A stretch of DNA of 64,000 nt from contig DAICXZ010000032.1 in the NCBI GenBank assembly GCA_027311945.1, forward strand, positions 62,001-126,000, given 5' to 3'. This stretch comes from Erythrobacter sp. (lineage in GTDB: Bacteria > Pseudomonadota > Alphaproteobacteria > Sphingomonadales > Sphingomonadaceae). The position numbers were made by a program, and so were the translations under genes. The stretch's first letter is position 1. Every line of letters starts with the position of its first letter. Below, one piece after another: positions 1-9,594 of this stretch. The notes beneath the pieces were generated by a model. It saw only the letters and a list, made by a program, of their open reading frames with translations, had not been told where the DNA came from and ran no database searches.

Positions 1-2
1 CC

Positions 3-620
3 AAGTGGCTGGGCGTTCCTGGCGAGCAGGAGCTTGGCGGCAAGGGTGTTTCGGCCTGTGCCACCTGCGACGGTTTCTTCTATCGCGGCAAGAAGGTGGC
101 CGTGATCGGCGGCGGCAACACGGCGGTTGAAGAGGCGCTGTACCTCACCAACCACTCCGACGACGTGACGCTGATTCACCGCCGTGACGAGCTGCGCAGC
201 GAGAAGATCCTGCAGGACCGCCTGTTCGCCTCCGACAAGATCACGCCGCTTTGGAACAAGGCGGTCGAGAGCTTCGAGGCGGGCGAGGATGGCAAGCTGC
301 ATCACCTCAACCTCGTCGATACCGTGACCGGCGAGAAATCCACGCTGGAGGTCGACGGGGCCTTCGTCGCCATCGGCCATGCGCCGTCGACCGAGCTGTT
401 CAAGGGCAAGCTGGAGACCGACGCGGGCGGCTATCTTATCACCGAGCCGGGCACCCCCAAGACCGCGATCCCCGGCGTGTTCGCTGCCGGAGACGTGATG
501 GACCACACCTATCGTCAGGCGGTGACGGCGGCAGGCACCGGCTGCATGGCCGCACTCGATGCCGAGCGCTTCCTCGCCACGCTGGAACACGCTGCCAAGG
601 AAGCGCAGGCGGCGGAGTAG
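3..620 (+). CDS. trxB: Thioredoxin-disulfide reductase, 3' part (5' end outside window)
   Basis: FAD- and NADPH-dependent flavoenzyme that reduces thioredoxin in the cytoplasm. The frame is open from base 3, and its redox-active pair CATC (codons at 57-68, context ACATCDGFFY) is the signature of TrxB. It is followed at once by the NADPH-binding Rossmann motif VIGGGNTAVEEA and near the end by the FAD-contacting FAAGDVMDHTYRQA segment. The gene ends normally at a TAG. Only the amino-terminal FAD half is missing, cut off by the window edge. It is convergent with tyrA, from which it is separated by a palindromic repeat. Confidence 0.95.
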   Translation, partial: KWLGVPGEQELGGKGVSACATCDGFFYRGKKVAVIGGGNTAVEEALYLTNHSDDVTLIHRRDELRSEKILQDRLFASDKITPLWNKAVESFEAGEDGKLHHLNLVDTVTGEKSTLEVDGAFVAIGHAPSTELFKGKLETDAGGYLITEPGTPKTAIPGVFAAGDVMDHTYRQAVTAAGTGCMAALDAERFLATLEHAAKEAQAAE

Positions 621-648
621 GCGAAAGCCTGTTTCACCCTCCATAAAG

Positions 649-739
649 CCCTTCCCCTTGGGGAAGGGTTGGGATGGGGGTTCCACACGCCGGCCAGCGT
701 CGATCCCCCACCCCCAGCCCCTCCCCAAGGGGAGGGGAG
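649..739. repeat. Palindromic intergenic repeat between trxB and tyrA
   Basis: Two GC-rich palindromes, CCCTTCCCCTTGGGGAAGGG at 649-668 and a CCCCTCCCCAAGGGGAGGGG-like element near 720-737, also face each other as a larger inverted repeat. This type of C/G-run repeat is common between genes of alphaproteobacteria. It sits between two convergent genes, so it may help end transcription on both strands, although no clear T-tract is present. Confidence 0.6.
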
Positions 740-769
740 CAAGCGGGATAAGACTAATGTCATCCCGCG

Positions 770-1678
770 CTAATCGTGATCCTTGCGCCCGAAGTCGGGG
801 CGCGCATCGTCTTGCCCGATGGCGACGATCCCGCGCCGGATCGCGCGGGTGCGGGTGAACCAGTCGAACATGGTCTCGCCGTCTTCCGCGCGGATCGCCT
901 CGCGCATCAGCGCCAGATCGGTGAGGAAACGGTCGAGCATTTCCAGCACCGCCTCGCGGTTGTTGAGGAACACGTCGCGCCACATGGTCGGGTCGGAGGC
1001 GGCGATGCGGGTGAAATCGCGGAAGCCACCGGCGGAGAACTTGATCACCTCGCTGCGGGTCACCTGCTCGAGGTCGCTCGCGGTGCCGACGATGGTGTAG
1101 GCGATGAGGTGGGGGATATGGCTGGTGACGGCCAGCACGCGGTCGTGGTGGCTGGCGTCCATCGTTTCGACCAGCGCGCCGAGATCCTCCCAGAAGGTAA
1201 CCAGCGCGGCGACCTTGGCCGGGTCAGCGTCTTGGGGCGGGGTGACGATGCACCAGCGGCGATGGAACAGCGAGGCGAAGCCCGCGTCCGGACCCGATTC
1301 CTCGGTCCCGGCCACCGGGTGCGCGGGGATCACGTGATGGTGCGGCAAGGCTTCGCTCAGTGAAGCGTAGGTCGATTCCTTGGACGAGCCGACATCGCTG
1401 ACGATGGTGCTCTCGCCCAGCGCCGGGGCGATGGCGCGCGCGGCCTCGCCCATCGCGCCCACGGGTACGCACAGGATCACCAGATCGGCTCCCGCTACGG
1501 CCTCCTGCGGATCGTCGGCAACCACCGCGGTGAGGCCCCGCTCGCGGGCTCTCGCACGCACTGCGGGATCGATGTCGTAGCCGGTGGTGGCGACATTGGG
1601 CAGATGTTCCTGCACCGCCAGCCCGATCGAACCGCCGAGCAGGCCGAGGCCGATGATGGCAACGCGCTCGATCATCAT
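770..1678 (-). CDS. tyrA: Prephenate/arogenate dehydrogenase
   Basis: NAD(P)-dependent oxidative decarboxylation of prephenate or arogenate in tyrosine synthesis. The 302-aa product starts [10 protein letters not shown] and has the dinucleotide-binding [10 protein letters not shown] loop near residues 10-19. The [14 protein letters not shown] segment near the middle carries the catalytic-site His of the family, and [12 protein letters not shown] lies further on. The ATG overlaps the hisC stop by four bases (ATGA), so the two genes are one operon and probably translationally coupled. Two adjacent ATG codons make the exact start ambiguous by one codon. Choice between prephenate and arogenate as substrate cannot be made from sequence alone; sphingomonads often use a cyclohexadienyl dehydrogenase. 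Confidence 0.92.
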   Translation of the reverse strand: MMIERVAIIGLGLLGGSIGLAVQEHLPNVATTGYDIDPAVRARARERGLTAVVADDPQEAVAGADLVILCVPVGAMGEAARAIAPALGESTIVSDVGSSKESTYASLSEALPHHHVIPAHPVAGTEESGPDAGFASLFHRRWCIVTPPQDADPAKVAALVTFWEDLGALVETMDASHHDRVLAVTSHIPHLIAYTIVGTASDLEQVTRSEVIKFSAGGFRDFTRIAASDPTMWRDVFLNNREAVLEMLDRFLTDLALMREAIRAEDGETMFDWFTRTRAIRRGIVAIGQDDARPDFGRKDHD

Positions 1679-2757
1679 GTCGCCCCCTCTGCCGCTTGCC
1701 GCAGCGTCGCGGCGATGGCCTGCATCTGATCGGCGGTGCCGATGGTGATGCGCAGCGCCTGCGGCAGGCCCTGCCCCGGCAAGTGGCGCACGGTGAAGCC
1801 GGCTGCGTCGATGGCGGCCATGGCGTCCACCGCCGTCAGCGCCCCCTCGAACAGCACGAGCACGAAGTTGGCCTCGCTCGGCACGACGCGCAGGCCCGCA
1901 TTGCCGAGCGCGGCCAGCTCATCGCAGAAAGCGGCGCGCACGGCGGCGTTATGCTCGCGCGCGGCGGTGATGAAGGCCTGATCGTCAAGCGCGGCCAGAA
2001 CCACCGCCTGCGCGCCCGAATTGACGTTGAACGGCCCGCGAATGCGGTTGAGCGCCGCGATGATCCCGGGCGCGCCATAGCCCCAGCCGACCCGCTCGCC
2101 CGCGAGGCCATAGGCCTTGGCAAAAGTGCGCGTTACCAGCACGTTGCTGGCGCTGGTGGCCAGCGCGATGCCGCCATCGTCGTTCTCCGGCGCGACATAT
2201 TCGGCATAGGCCTGATCGAGCACCAGCAACACATGGGGCGGCAGCCCTTCGTGCAGGCGTTCCAGCTCATCGCGGCTCAGATAGGTGCCGGTCGGGTTGT
2301 TCGGATTGGCGATGAACACCACCTTCGTGCGCGGCGTGACGGCGGCAAGCAACGTATCGATGTCGGTGCCAAAGTCGGCGTCGGGCGCTTCGATCGGTTC
2401 GGCACCGCAGCGCCTTGCGGCGATTTCGTAAAGCGCAAAGCCATAGCGCACATAAAGCACCTCGTCGCCCGGCCCGGCAAAGGCGCTGGCGGCGATGGTG
2501 AGCAGCTCGCCCGAGCCGGTGCCGCAGACGATCCGGCCTGCGTCGATCCCGTGCAGCTCGCCCAGCTTTGTGCGCAGCGCGGTGCTGTCCGGGTCGGGGT
2601 AAAGCGAGGGGATCTGCGCGGAGGCGCGGGCGGCGAGCGCCGCCGGGCTGGTGCCGAGCGGGTTCTCGTTCGCGGAGAGTTTCACGCGCGGCTTGCCATC
2701 CGCCCCGCCGGACTTGCCGGGGACATAGGCGTGAATGGCGGCAATGTTCGGCTTCAT
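1675..2757 (-). CDS. hisC: Histidinol-phosphate aminotransferase
   Basis: PLP-dependent class I/II aminotransferase; in organisms that keep hisC beside tyrA it often also transaminates aromatic precursors. From the ATG at 2757 it is 360 aa. It shows [12 protein letters not shown] near residue 26, the [11 protein letters not shown] motif near 151, DQAYAEY near 181, and the PLP lysine K214 in [16 protein letters not shown]. The frame extends upstream to an ATG at 2802 and beyond, but homologs begin at the [15 protein letters not shown] segment, which decided the start; neither start has a strong ribosome binding site. It is divergent from metX and overlaps tyrA by four bases. Confidence 0.92.
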   Translation of the reverse strand: MKPNIAAIHAYVPGKSGGADGKPRVKLSANENPLGTSPAALAARASAQIPSLYPDPDSTALRTKLGELHGIDAGRIVCGTGSGELLTIAASAFAGPGDEVLYVRYGFALYEIAARRCGAEPIEAPDADFGTDIDTLLAAVTPRTKVVFIANPNNPTGTYLSRDELERLHEGLPPHVLLVLDQAYAEYVAPENDDGGIALATSASNVLVTRTFAKAYGLAGERVGWGYGAPGIIAALNRIRGPFNVNSGAQAVVLAALDDQAFITAAREHNAAVRAAFCDELAALGNAGLRVVPSEANFVLVLFEGALTAVDAMAAIDAAGFTVRHLPGQGLPQALRITIGTADQMQAIAATLRQAAEGAT

Positions 2758-2873
2758 CTGCGGCCGATCGGGGGTAGCTTCCTGAGTCACGCCATGGCGC
2801 ATAGCCGCAGCGCCGCGCGAATGACAGCCGATGATTGACAGCAGCGGGGCGCTTCGACAGGGATCGGCGCACG

Positions 2874-3977
2874 ATGGCCACACTGTCTGACCTGAACCTC
2901 AACCGGCGGGCGCTGCCAGCCCCGCTGCCGCTCGACAGCGGGCGCGAGCTGCCGGGTGTGGAACTCGCCTACGAGACCTATGGCGAGCTGGCGGCGGATG
3001 GCGGCAACGCGATCCTCCTGTTTCATGCGCTGACCGGCGACCAGTTCGTCGCCTCGGACCAGCCGCTGACCGGCAAGCCCGGCTGGTGGGTGCGCATGGT
3101 CGGGCCGGGCAAGGTGATCGACACCGACCGCTTCTTCGTGATCTGCGCCAATGTGATCGGCGGCTGCATGGGTTCGACCGGACCTTCGAGCATTGGGCCG
3201 GAAGGCAAGCCATGGGGCATGGAGTTTCCGGTCATCACCATCTCCGACATGGTCCGCGCGCAGGTGGCCCTGCTCGATCAGCTCGGGATCGGGCGCCTGC
3301 ATGCCGTGGTCGGCGGGTCGATGGGCGGGATGCAGGCGCTGAGCTTCGCCGCCAATTACCCCGACCGGGCCGAGCGCGTGCTGGCGATTGCTACTACCGC
3401 GCGCCACTCGGCGCAGAACATCGCTTTTCACGAGGTCGGGCGGCAGGCGATCATGGCCGATCCCGAGTGGCAGGCTGGTGCTTACTACGAGAGTGGGAAA
3501 GGCCCGGAGAAAGGTCTCTCGGTGGCGCGCATGGCCGCGCACATCACGTACCTTTCCGAGGCGGGGCTGACCGAGAAATTCGGCCGCCGCCTGCAGGATC
3601 GCGACAGCAAGACGTTCGGCTTCGATGCCGATTTCCAGATCGAGAGCTATCTGCGCTATCAGGGGTTGAGCTTCACCAACCGGTTCGATGCCAACTCCTA
3701 CCTCTACATCACCCGCGCGATGGACTATTTCGACCTGGCCGAGGAGCACGGCGGGATGCTCGCCGACGCCTTCCGCAAGAGCGACGCGCGCTTCTGCCTG
3801 ATCAGCTTCGACACCGACTGGCTCTACACCACTTCCGACATGCGCGAGGTGGTCCATGCGCTCAACGCCGTGGCAGCGCCGGTCAGCTTCGTGGAGCTTT
3901 CGGCGCCGTTCGGGCATGACAGCTTCCTGCTCGACGTACCCGCGCTTGACCGGGTGATGAAGGGGTTTCTCGAATGA
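2874..3977 (+). CDS. metX: Homoserine O-acyltransferase (MetX)
   Basis: Alpha/beta-hydrolase-fold enzyme that acylates homoserine, usually from acetyl-CoA, in methionine synthesis. The 367-aa protein has the nucleophile elbow [12 protein letters not shown] with Ser149, an Asp in FDTDWLYTT near residue 315, and His348 in [11 protein letters not shown], completing the triad. The oxyanion-side segment [16 protein letters not shown] near residue 91 is typical of the family. The MATLSDLN start was chosen over an upstream in-frame ATG because the additional 13 residues are not family-like. The stop overlaps the next gene by ATGA. Acetyl versus succinyl donor is not decided here. Confidence 0.93.
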   Translation: MATLSDLNLNRRALPAPLPLDSGRELPGVELAYETYGELAADGGNAILLFHALTGDQFVASDQPLTGKPGWWVRMVGPGKVIDTDRFFVICANVIGGCMGSTGPSSIGPEGKPWGMEFPVITISDMVRAQVALLDQLGIGRLHAVVGGSMGGMQALSFAANYPDRAERVLAIATTARHSAQNIAFHEVGRQAIMADPEWQAGAYYESGKGPEKGLSVARMAAHITYLSEAGLTEKFGRRLQDRDSKTFGFDADFQIESYLRYQGLSFTNRFDANSYLYITRAMDYFDLAEEHGGMLADAFRKSDARFCLISFDTDWLYTTSDMREVVHALNAVAAPVSFVELSAPFGHDSFLLDVPALDRVMKGFLE

Positions 3978-4423
3978 CTGCGCTGCCCGAAGGTTACGAG
4001 CTGACCGCCGATCAGGCGCGGATCGACGCCAAGGCGGCCCATGCCTATCTGGCGCGCTCTTACTGGTCGCCGGGCATCGCGCTGGAAATGGTTGAGCGTG
4101 CTATCGCCAACAGCCTGTGTTTGGCGGTGTTCCACCAAGGCGAGCAGGTCGCCTTCGCGCGCGCAATCAGCGACAAGACGACCTTCGCCTGGCTGGCCGA
4201 TGTCTACGTACTGGAAGGCCATCGCGGCAAAGGCTTGTCGAAGGCCATGGTCGCGGCGCTCCTGGCCCATCCCGAGTTGCAGGGCCTGCGCCGCTGGGCG
4301 CTGAGTACGCTCGACGCGCACGAGCTTTATCGTGGGTTCGGCTGGGACACGCCCGCCTATCCCGAGCGGCTGATGGAGCGCATGGCCGCCGGTGCCCATG
4401 CTCCGCCGGTGGTGCAGGAATGA
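3974..4423 (+). CDS. GNAT-family N-acetyltransferase
   Basis: The 149-aa protein carries the acetyl-CoA pyrophosphate-binding motif of GNAT enzymes, [15 protein letters not shown] (residues about 78-92), and the late [16 protein letters not shown] segment usual in small GNATs. Substrate unknown. It lies between metX and metW with a four-base ATGA overlap on both sides, so it is translated as part of the methionine operon. It may be a passenger gene or may act on a small amine or amino acid. Confidence 0.88.
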   Translation: MTALPEGYELTADQARIDAKAAHAYLARSYWSPGIALEMVERAIANSLCLAVFHQGEQVAFARAISDKTTFAWLADVYVLEGHRGKGLSKAMVAALLAHPELQGLRRWALSTLDAHELYRGFGWDTPAYPERLMERMAAGAHAPPVVQE

Positions 4424-5007
4424 CCCTGCGCGCCGACCTCGCCAAGATCGCCGAGCTGGTTCCGGCGGGCGTGCGTGTGCTTGACGTTGGCTGCGGCAGT
4501 GGCGAACTGATGGCCGAGCTGCGCGATGCCAAGGGCGTCGATGCGCGCGGGATGGAGATCGACGCTGCCGAGGTCGAACGGGCCGTGGCGCGCGGGCTCA
4601 GCGTGGTGCAGGGCGATGCCAACCGCGACCTTGCCGACTATCCCGATCAGGCGTTCGATGTGGCCATCCTCAGCCAGACGCTGCAAACCGCCGAGCGGCC
4701 CGACTGGTTGCTCGAACAGTTGCTGCGGGTGGGCAAGGTGGCCTTCGTCAGCTTTCCCAACTTCGCTTACTGGCGGATGCGGTTGAGTCTATTGTGGACC
4801 GGCAAGATGCCCAATTCGCGCCACCTTCCGGCCAACTGGTACGAGACTGCGAACATCCACCACACCACAATCTTCGACTTTCTCGAGCTGGCTGGCGAAC
4901 GGGGCATCCGCGTGGAAGGCAGCTGGTTCTTCGCCGCCGGGCGCGAGATCGGTGGGGCCAATGCCAACTGGCGCGCCGAACATGCGGTTTTCCAGCTGAG
5001 CCGCTAA
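4420..5007 (+). CDS. metW: Methionine biosynthesis protein MetW (methyltransferase-like)
   Basis: The 195-aa protein has the SAM-binding LDVGCGSGELMAEL motif (residues 21-34) and the long MetW-specific middle SFPNFAYWRMRLSLLWTGKM near residue 111, followed by WYETANIHHTTIFDF. MetW is known as the partner of MetX and is thought to be needed for its full activity. The start ATG overlaps the stop of the GNAT gene by four bases. It ends eight bases before the convergent fdhD stop. Confidence 0.93.
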   Translation: MTLRADLAKIAELVPAGVRVLDVGCGSGELMAELRDAKGVDARGMEIDAAEVERAVARGLSVVQGDANRDLADYPDQAFDVAILSQTLQTAERPDWLLEQLLRVGKVAFVSFPNFAYWRMRLSLLWTGKMPNSRHLPANWYETANIHHTTIFDFLELAGERGIRVEGSWFFAAGREIGGANANWRAEHAVFQLSR

Positions 5008-5015
5008 GCCGCCGC

Positions 5016-5783
5016 TCAAGAGACCTTCAGCACCGAATCGTCGCGGGCGAGGCACCACAGGCTGAGCCCGGCGGCCTCGGCGCGGGATACCGCCATCGAA
5101 GTCGGCAGCGAGATGGTGACGAGGCTGGTCGCCCCCGCGCGCACCGCCTTCTCCACGATCTCGTAGGAGCAACGCGCGCTGGAGAGGATGAACCCCTCGG
5201 CCGGGCTCTGCCCCGCGACGGCGAGCGCGCCGATCAGCTTGTCCATCGCATTGTGACGGCCCACGTCCTCGCGGGCGTGAAGGATCGTGCCGTCAGGCGC
5301 GCAGAAGGCGGCGGCATGGGCTGCGCCGGTTGCCTTGGTGAGCGGCTGATAGTCGCGCAATTTCGCCAGGGCGCGGAAGATCGCAGGGCTTTCGAGCGGC
5401 GCGTGTTGCGCCACCTTCGGCAGGGGCTTGGCAACGGCTTCGAGGTTCTCGATCCCGCACAGCCCGCACGAGCTTTCCGCCACCCGCGTGCGCACACGTT
5501 CGGTCAGCTTCTCGATGCCGAGGCCGCTGAGCTGCGCACGTGCGATCCAGCCCTTCTCGACCTCAACCACGGCAAGATCGGCAATGTCGGCAACCGAACG
5601 CGCCAGCCCTTCAGTAAGCGCAAAGCCGCGTGCGAAGTCTTCCAGATCGCACGGCGTCGCCATCATTACCGCATAGGCAAGGCCGTTGAACTCGAGCGCC
5701 ACCGGCACTTCGGGCACGAACTCGCGGCTCAGCAGGATGGTGCCGCCCGAAAGCCCGAATTGGGTTACCTGCCTTGTTGTCAT
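5016..5783 (-). CDS. fdhD: Formate dehydrogenase accessory sulfurtransferase FdhD
   Basis: FdhD passes sulfur to the bis-MGD molybdenum cofactor so that formate dehydrogenase becomes active. The 255-aa product has the conserved CxxC pair C106/C109 in ESSCGLCGIENLE. It also has a family-typical SSARCSYEIVEKAVRAGA segment in the last third. The ATG at 5783 was chosen; an in-frame TTG at 5804 lies upstream within the edge of a repeat. It is the last gene of the formaldehyde/formate gene series, separated from fdsD by an inverted repeat. Confidence 0.93.
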   Translation of the reverse strand: MTTRQVTQFGLSGGTILLSREFVPEVPVALEFNGLAYAVMMATPCDLEDFARGFALTEGLARSVADIADLAVVEVEKGWIARAQLSGLGIEKLTERVRTRVAESSCGLCGIENLEAVAKPLPKVAQHAPLESPAIFRALAKLRDYQPLTKATGAAHAAAFCAPDGTILHAREDVGRHNAMDKLIGALAVAGQSPAEGFILSSARCSYEIVEKAVRAGATSLVTISLPTSMAVSRAEAAGLSLWCLARDDSVLKVS

Positions 5784-5816
5784 ATCAGAACAAATGCCCG
5801 CCAAATTCCCGCTCGT

Positions 5817-5890
5817 CCTGAGCTTGTCGAAGGACTGCTTTTCTTCGAGTGTGGCACCAGAAGTAAGGGCAGCCCTTCGACAAGCTCAGG
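5817..5890. repeat. Dispersed inverted repeat (CCTGAGCTTGTCGAAGG type), copy 1
   Basis: Perfect 17-base arms, CCTGAGCTTGTCGAAGG at 5817-5833 and its complement at 5874-5890, enclose 40 bases. Near-identical arms recur at 9595-9669, and a degenerate copy occurs at 28755-28835. This element is widespread in sphingomonad genomes. Here it lies between fdsD and fdhD and would form a strong hairpin in the mRNA. Confidence 0.85.
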
Positions 5891-5926
5891 GCGAGCGGGT
5901 GGTTTTGGGAGTTCGGGTGGGCCCCC

Positions 5927-6202
5927 TCAACCCGCGTCGCTGTGCCCGACTTCGTCGACCTTGTTGAACTCGGTCGCTCCGGTCTGCGGGGCGGGGTTGG
6001 CGCCCTTGGCCAGCTTCTCGATCGCAGCGGCCGCGATCGGCGACAGTTGCGACCAGTCATCACCGAAGATCCCCGCCTTCATGCGGGGATCCCAGAACTT
6101 GTTGATGTGGTCGGCGGTGGCCAGCACGGCGTTGTCGTGCCCGATCGCCTGGAAATTGAGGGCGATCTGGTTGGCCATCCGGCGCAGCTTGTCGGTGCTC
6201 AT
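5927..6202 (-). CDS. fdsD: NAD-dependent formate dehydrogenase delta subunit
   Basis: Small 91-aa subunit or assembly factor found with the soluble NAD-dependent molybdenum formate dehydrogenase. It begins MSTDKLRRMANQIALNF and contains the family-typical HINKFWDPRMKAGI segment (residues about 33-46). The ATG overlaps the fdsA stop by one base (TAATG), so it is translationally linked. The acidic, variable tail after residue 70 is not conserved in the family. Confidence 0.92.
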   Translation of the reverse strand: MSTDKLRRMANQIALNFQAIGHDNAVLATADHINKFWDPRMKAGIFGDDWSQLSPIAAAAIEKLAKGANPAPQTGATEFNKVDEVGHSDAG

Positions 6203-9048
6203 TATTCGGCAGGCTCCACGGTTTCGATCCGGCGTGCCATGGCGGCAAGATCGGCATAGTCTTCCTGCCACTCGGTCGGCCCATTGCTGGGCATGACCTG
6301 CACCGCGGTCACCTTGTATTCGGGGCAGTTGGTGGCCCAGTCCGAATTGTCGGTGGTGACGACGTTGGCTTGCGTATTGGGGTGGTGGAAGGTGGTGTAA
6401 ACCACGCCCGGAGCCACCCGGTCGGTGACCAGCACCCGCAGCGTGGTTTCGCCCGAACGGCTGGCCAGCTTCGCGAAATCGCCCGTTTTCAGCATGCGGT
6501 TTTCGGCATCGGTCGGATGAATTTCGAGGATGTCCTCCTCGTGCCAGATGTTGTTGCCGGTGCGCCGCGTCTGCGCGCCGACGTTGTACTGGCTGAGGAT
6601 GCGCCCGGTGGTCAGCAGCAGCGGATAGCGCGGGCCGGTCTTCTCGTCGGTGGGCACATATTCGGTGACCACGAACTTGCCCTTGCCGCGCACGAAGCCA
6701 TCGACGTGCATGATCGGCGAGCCTTGCGGGGCCTTGTCGTTGACCGGCCACTGCAGCTGCTCGTTGGCATCGACGCGCGCCCAGTTCAGCCCGGCAAATC
6801 CGGGGGTGAGGCGCGCGATTTCGTCGAGGATCTCGGAAGCGTGGCTATAGGTCCAGTTACAGCCGATGGCATTGGCGAGCAGCTGGGTAACCTGCCAGTC
6901 CTCATAGCCGTTGGCCGGCTCCATCACCTTGCGCACGGCCTGCACGCGGCGTTCGGCATTGGTGAAGGTGCCGTTCTTCTCGAGGAAGGTGCTGCCCGGC
7001 AGGAACACGTGGGCATAGTGCGCGGTCTCGTTGAGGAAGATATCATGCACGATCACGCAGTCCATCGCGGCAAGCCCGGCCGAGACGTGCTTGGTGTCGG
7101 GGTCGGACTGGAGGATGTCCTCGCCCTGGATGTAGATCGCCTTGAAGCTGCCATCGACGGCGGCATCGAGCATGTTGGGGATGCGCAGGCCCGGTTCCGG
7201 GTCAAGCTTCACGCCCCAGTCGTTCTCGAACAATTCGCGCACCTCGGGGTTCGAGATGTGGCGATAGCCCGGCAGTTCGTGCGGGAAGGAGCCCATGTCG
7301 CAAGCGCCCTGCACATTGTTCTGCCCACGCAGCGGGTTCACGCCCACGCCCTCGCGGCCGATATTGCCGGTCGCCATGGCGAGGTTGGCGATCGCCATCA
7401 CGGTCGACGAACCCTGCGAGTGCTCGGTCACGCCGAGGCCGTAGTAGATCGCGCCGTTGCCGCCGGTGGCGAACAGGCGCGCGGCTTCGCGCACGGTTTC
7501 AGCAGGTACGCGGGTGACGGCTTCGAGGAATTCAGGCGAGTGCTTCTCGTCGGAGACGAAGCGCGCCCAGTCCTGATATTCGTCCCAGTCGCAGCGCTCG
7601 CGGATGAAATCCTCGTCGGCGAGGCCCTCGGTGACGATCACGTGGGCGATGCTGGTCAGCACGGCGACATTGGTGCCGGGCTGCAAGGGCAGGTGATGCG
7701 CAGCCTCGATGTGCGGCGAGCGCACGAGGTCGATCCGGCGCGGGTCGACCACGATGATCTTGCCGCCTTCGCGCAGGCGCTTCTTCATGCGGCTGCCGAA
7801 CACGGGGTGCGCATCGGTCGGGTTGGCGCCGATCAGCAGGAACACGTCGGTCTTCTCGGCCGAATCGAAGTTCTGCGTGCCGGCGCTGGTGCCAAAGGTG
7901 GTGGAAAGGCCAAAGCCGGTCGGCGAATGGCAGACGCGGGCGCAAGTGTCGGTGTTGTTCGAGCCGAACCCGGCACGGATCAGCTTCTGCACGAGGAAGG
8001 TTTCCTCGTTGGTGCAACGGCTGGATGTAATGCCGCCCAGCGCGCGGGCGCCGTGCTCGGCCTTGATCTTGTTGATCTTGCCAGCGGCGAACCCGATGGC
8101 CTCGTCCCAGCTCACTTCGCGCCAGGGATCGGTGATCTTCTCGCGCACCATCGGCTTGGTGATGCGGTCCTGGTGGTTGGCATAGCCCCAGGCGAAGCGG
8201 CCCTTCACGCAGGAATGGCCGTGGTTGGCCTTGCCATCCTTCCACGGCACCATGCGGACGAGCTGCTCGCCCTTCATCTCGGCGCGGAAGGCACAGCCCA
8301 CGCCGCAATAGGCGCAGGTGGTGACCACGGCGCGCTCGGGCTTGCCGATCGCGGTGACGCTCTTTTCCATCAGCGCCGAGGTCGGGCAGGCCTGCACACA
8401 GGCACCGCAGCTCACGCATTCGGAGGAGAGGAAGTTGTCCTCGCTCTGACCCGCCGAGATGACCGAGGCAAAGCCGCGGCCATCGACGGTCAGCGCGAAG
8501 GTGCCCTGCACCTCGCCGCAGGCGCGCACGCAGCGCGAGCAGACGATGCACTTGTCGGCGGCGAAGGAGAAATAGGGGTTCGACTTGTCGGGCGCGGTGC
8601 CGAGGTGGTTCTTGCCTTCATAGCCATAGCGCACATCGCGCAGACCCACGGCGGCGGCTTCGTCCTGCAATTCGCAGTCGTTGTTGGCGGAGCACGTGAG
8701 GCAATCGAGCGGGTGATCGGAGATATAGAGCTCCATCACGCCCTTGCGCAGCTTTTCGAGACGCGGGGTCTGGGTCTTGACCTTCATGCCCTCGGCGGCG
8801 GGGGTGGTGCACGAGGCAGGGGTGCCGCGCGCGCCCTCGATCTCGACCAGGCACAGGCGGCACGAGCCGAAGGCCTTCACGTTGTCGGTGGCGCAGAGCT
8901 TGGGGATATGCCCGCCCGCCATGGAGGCGGCGCGCATCACGCTGGTGCCAGCGGGCACGGTGACGTCGCGACCATCGATGGTCAGCGTGACCTGCTGTTC
9001 GGACTGCACTTCCGGCGTGCCGAAATCCTGTTGCGGTTCGTAACCCAT
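6202..9048 (-). CDS. fdsA: NAD-dependent formate dehydrogenase, molybdenum-containing alpha subunit
   Basis: Catalytic subunit that oxidises formate to CO2 in the cytoplasm. From the ATG at 9048 it is 948 aa. An N-terminal plant-type [2Fe-2S] domain has C52, C63, C66, C80; a NuoG-like cluster region follows (H112, C116, C119, C125). Two ferredoxin-type [4Fe-4S] sets are C167/170/173/177 and C211/214/217/221, and another cluster uses C245, C248, C252, C280. The molybdopterin domain has the molybdenum ligand C373 followed by H374 (ARVCHSPTGFG), so it uses cysteine and not selenocysteine. The start was placed one base after the mobA stop; further upstream the frame reads through mobA in a non-homologous way. 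Confidence 0.96.
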   Translation of the reverse strand: MGYEPQQDFGTPEVQSEQQVTLTIDGRDVTVPAGTSVMRAASMAGGHIPKLCATDNVKAFGSCRLCLVEIEGARGTPASCTTPAAEGMKVKTQTPRLEKLRKGVMELYISDHPLDCLTCSANNDCELQDEAAAVGLRDVRYGYEGKNHLGTAPDKSNPYFSFAADKCIVCSRCVRACGEVQGTFALTVDGRGFASVISAGQSEDNFLSSECVSCGACVQACPTSALMEKSVTAIGKPERAVVTTCAYCGVGCAFRAEMKGEQLVRMVPWKDGKANHGHSCVKGRFAWGYANHQDRITKPMVREKITDPWREVSWDEAIGFAAGKINKIKAEHGARALGGITSSRCTNEETFLVQKLIRAGFGSNNTDTCARVCHSPTGFGLSTTFGTSAGTQNFDSAEKTDVFLLIGANPTDAHPVFGSRMKKRLREGGKIIVVDPRRIDLVRSPHIEAAHHLPLQPGTNVAVLTSIAHVIVTEGLADEDFIRERCDWDEYQDWARFVSDEKHSPEFLEAVTRVPAETVREAARLFATGGNGAIYYGLGVTEHSQGSSTVMAIANLAMATGNIGREGVGVNPLRGQNNVQGACDMGSFPHELPGYRHISNPEVRELFENDWGVKLDPEPGLRIPNMLDAAVDGSFKAIYIQGEDILQSDPDTKHVSAGLAAMDCVIVHDIFLNETAHYAHVFLPGSTFLEKNGTFTNAERRVQAVRKVMEPANGYEDWQVTQLLANAIGCNWTYSHASEILDEIARLTPGFAGLNWARVDANEQLQWPVNDKAPQGSPIMHVDGFVRGKGKFVVTEYVPTDEKTGPRYPLLLTTGRILSQYNVGAQTRRTGNNIWHEEDILEIHPTDAENRMLKTGDFAKLASRSGETTLRVLVTDRVAPGVVYTTFHHPNTQANVVTTDNSDWATNCPEYKVTAVQVMPSNGPTEWQEDYADLAAMARRIETVEPAE

Positions 9049-9049
9049 G

Positions 9050-9568
9050 CTAATGCTCCAGTGCCGCGAGATCCGCGGGCGTATTGATGTTCGCAGGCGT
9101 CGAGGCACTTTGCACACCGCGCGCATTGGCGGCTTTGGCAAAGGCGATCATCGAGTGGCGTCCTTCACTCTGGAGGATGCGCTCAGCAATCGATGCGGCG
9201 TCTATATTCCAATGCCCTATAACGGGCTGTTTTTCAAGATAGGCGCTGGCGGGTGACAGCAATTCGAGCAGGTTCTCCGGCAGCCCGACGCTGTCGACCG
9301 ACGTGGTGAGCACCGAAGCGAATTGTTGATCTCGCGCATGATTGAGCGCGCCAGCCACCCCGCCCAATGGGCCCATGCCGGGGCGCGGGGCATCGGGCAC
9401 ACACTCAGCCGGCCCATCGGTGCGGCCCACGATCACCACCTTGGCGCAGATATGCGCCAGCGCTTCGACCGCGCGTTCCAGCAGGGTGCGCCCATCCAGC
9501 ACGGCTAGCGCCTTGTCGCTGCCGAACCGGGTGGACATGCCGCCTGCAAGGACCGCGCCGAGGATCAC
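9050..9568 (-). CDS. mobA: Molybdenum cofactor guanylyltransferase (MobA)
   Basis: Adds GMP to molybdopterin to make the MGD cofactor used by FdsA. The 172-aa protein has the nucleotide-binding signature LAGGMSTRFGSDKAL (residues 7-21) and the GMGPLGGVAGAL segment near residue 64. The usual D-x-P metal-binding stretch is altered to TSVDSVGLPENL, and the protein is somewhat shorter than typical MobA (about 190-200 aa), so it is a diverged member. It is embedded in the formate dehydrogenase operon between fdsB and fdsA, with only one base to fdsA. Confidence 0.88.
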   Translation of the reverse strand: MILGAVLAGGMSTRFGSDKALAVLDGRTLLERAVEALAHICAKVVIVGRTDGPAECVPDAPRPGMGPLGGVAGALNHARDQQFASVLTTSVDSVGLPENLLELLSPASAYLEKQPVIGHWNIDAASIAERILQSEGRHSMIAFAKAANARGVQSASTPANINTPADLAALEH

Positions 9569-9594
9569 TGTCCCATGCCTCCAAGTCCGTTCAT

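Noticed and set aside
6370-9087. A 905-codon open frame on the plus strand opposite fdsA
   Set aside because: It is a mirror of the GC-rich codon use of fdsA; the minus strand encodes all cluster cysteines and the molybdenum ligand. The plus-strand product resembles no family.
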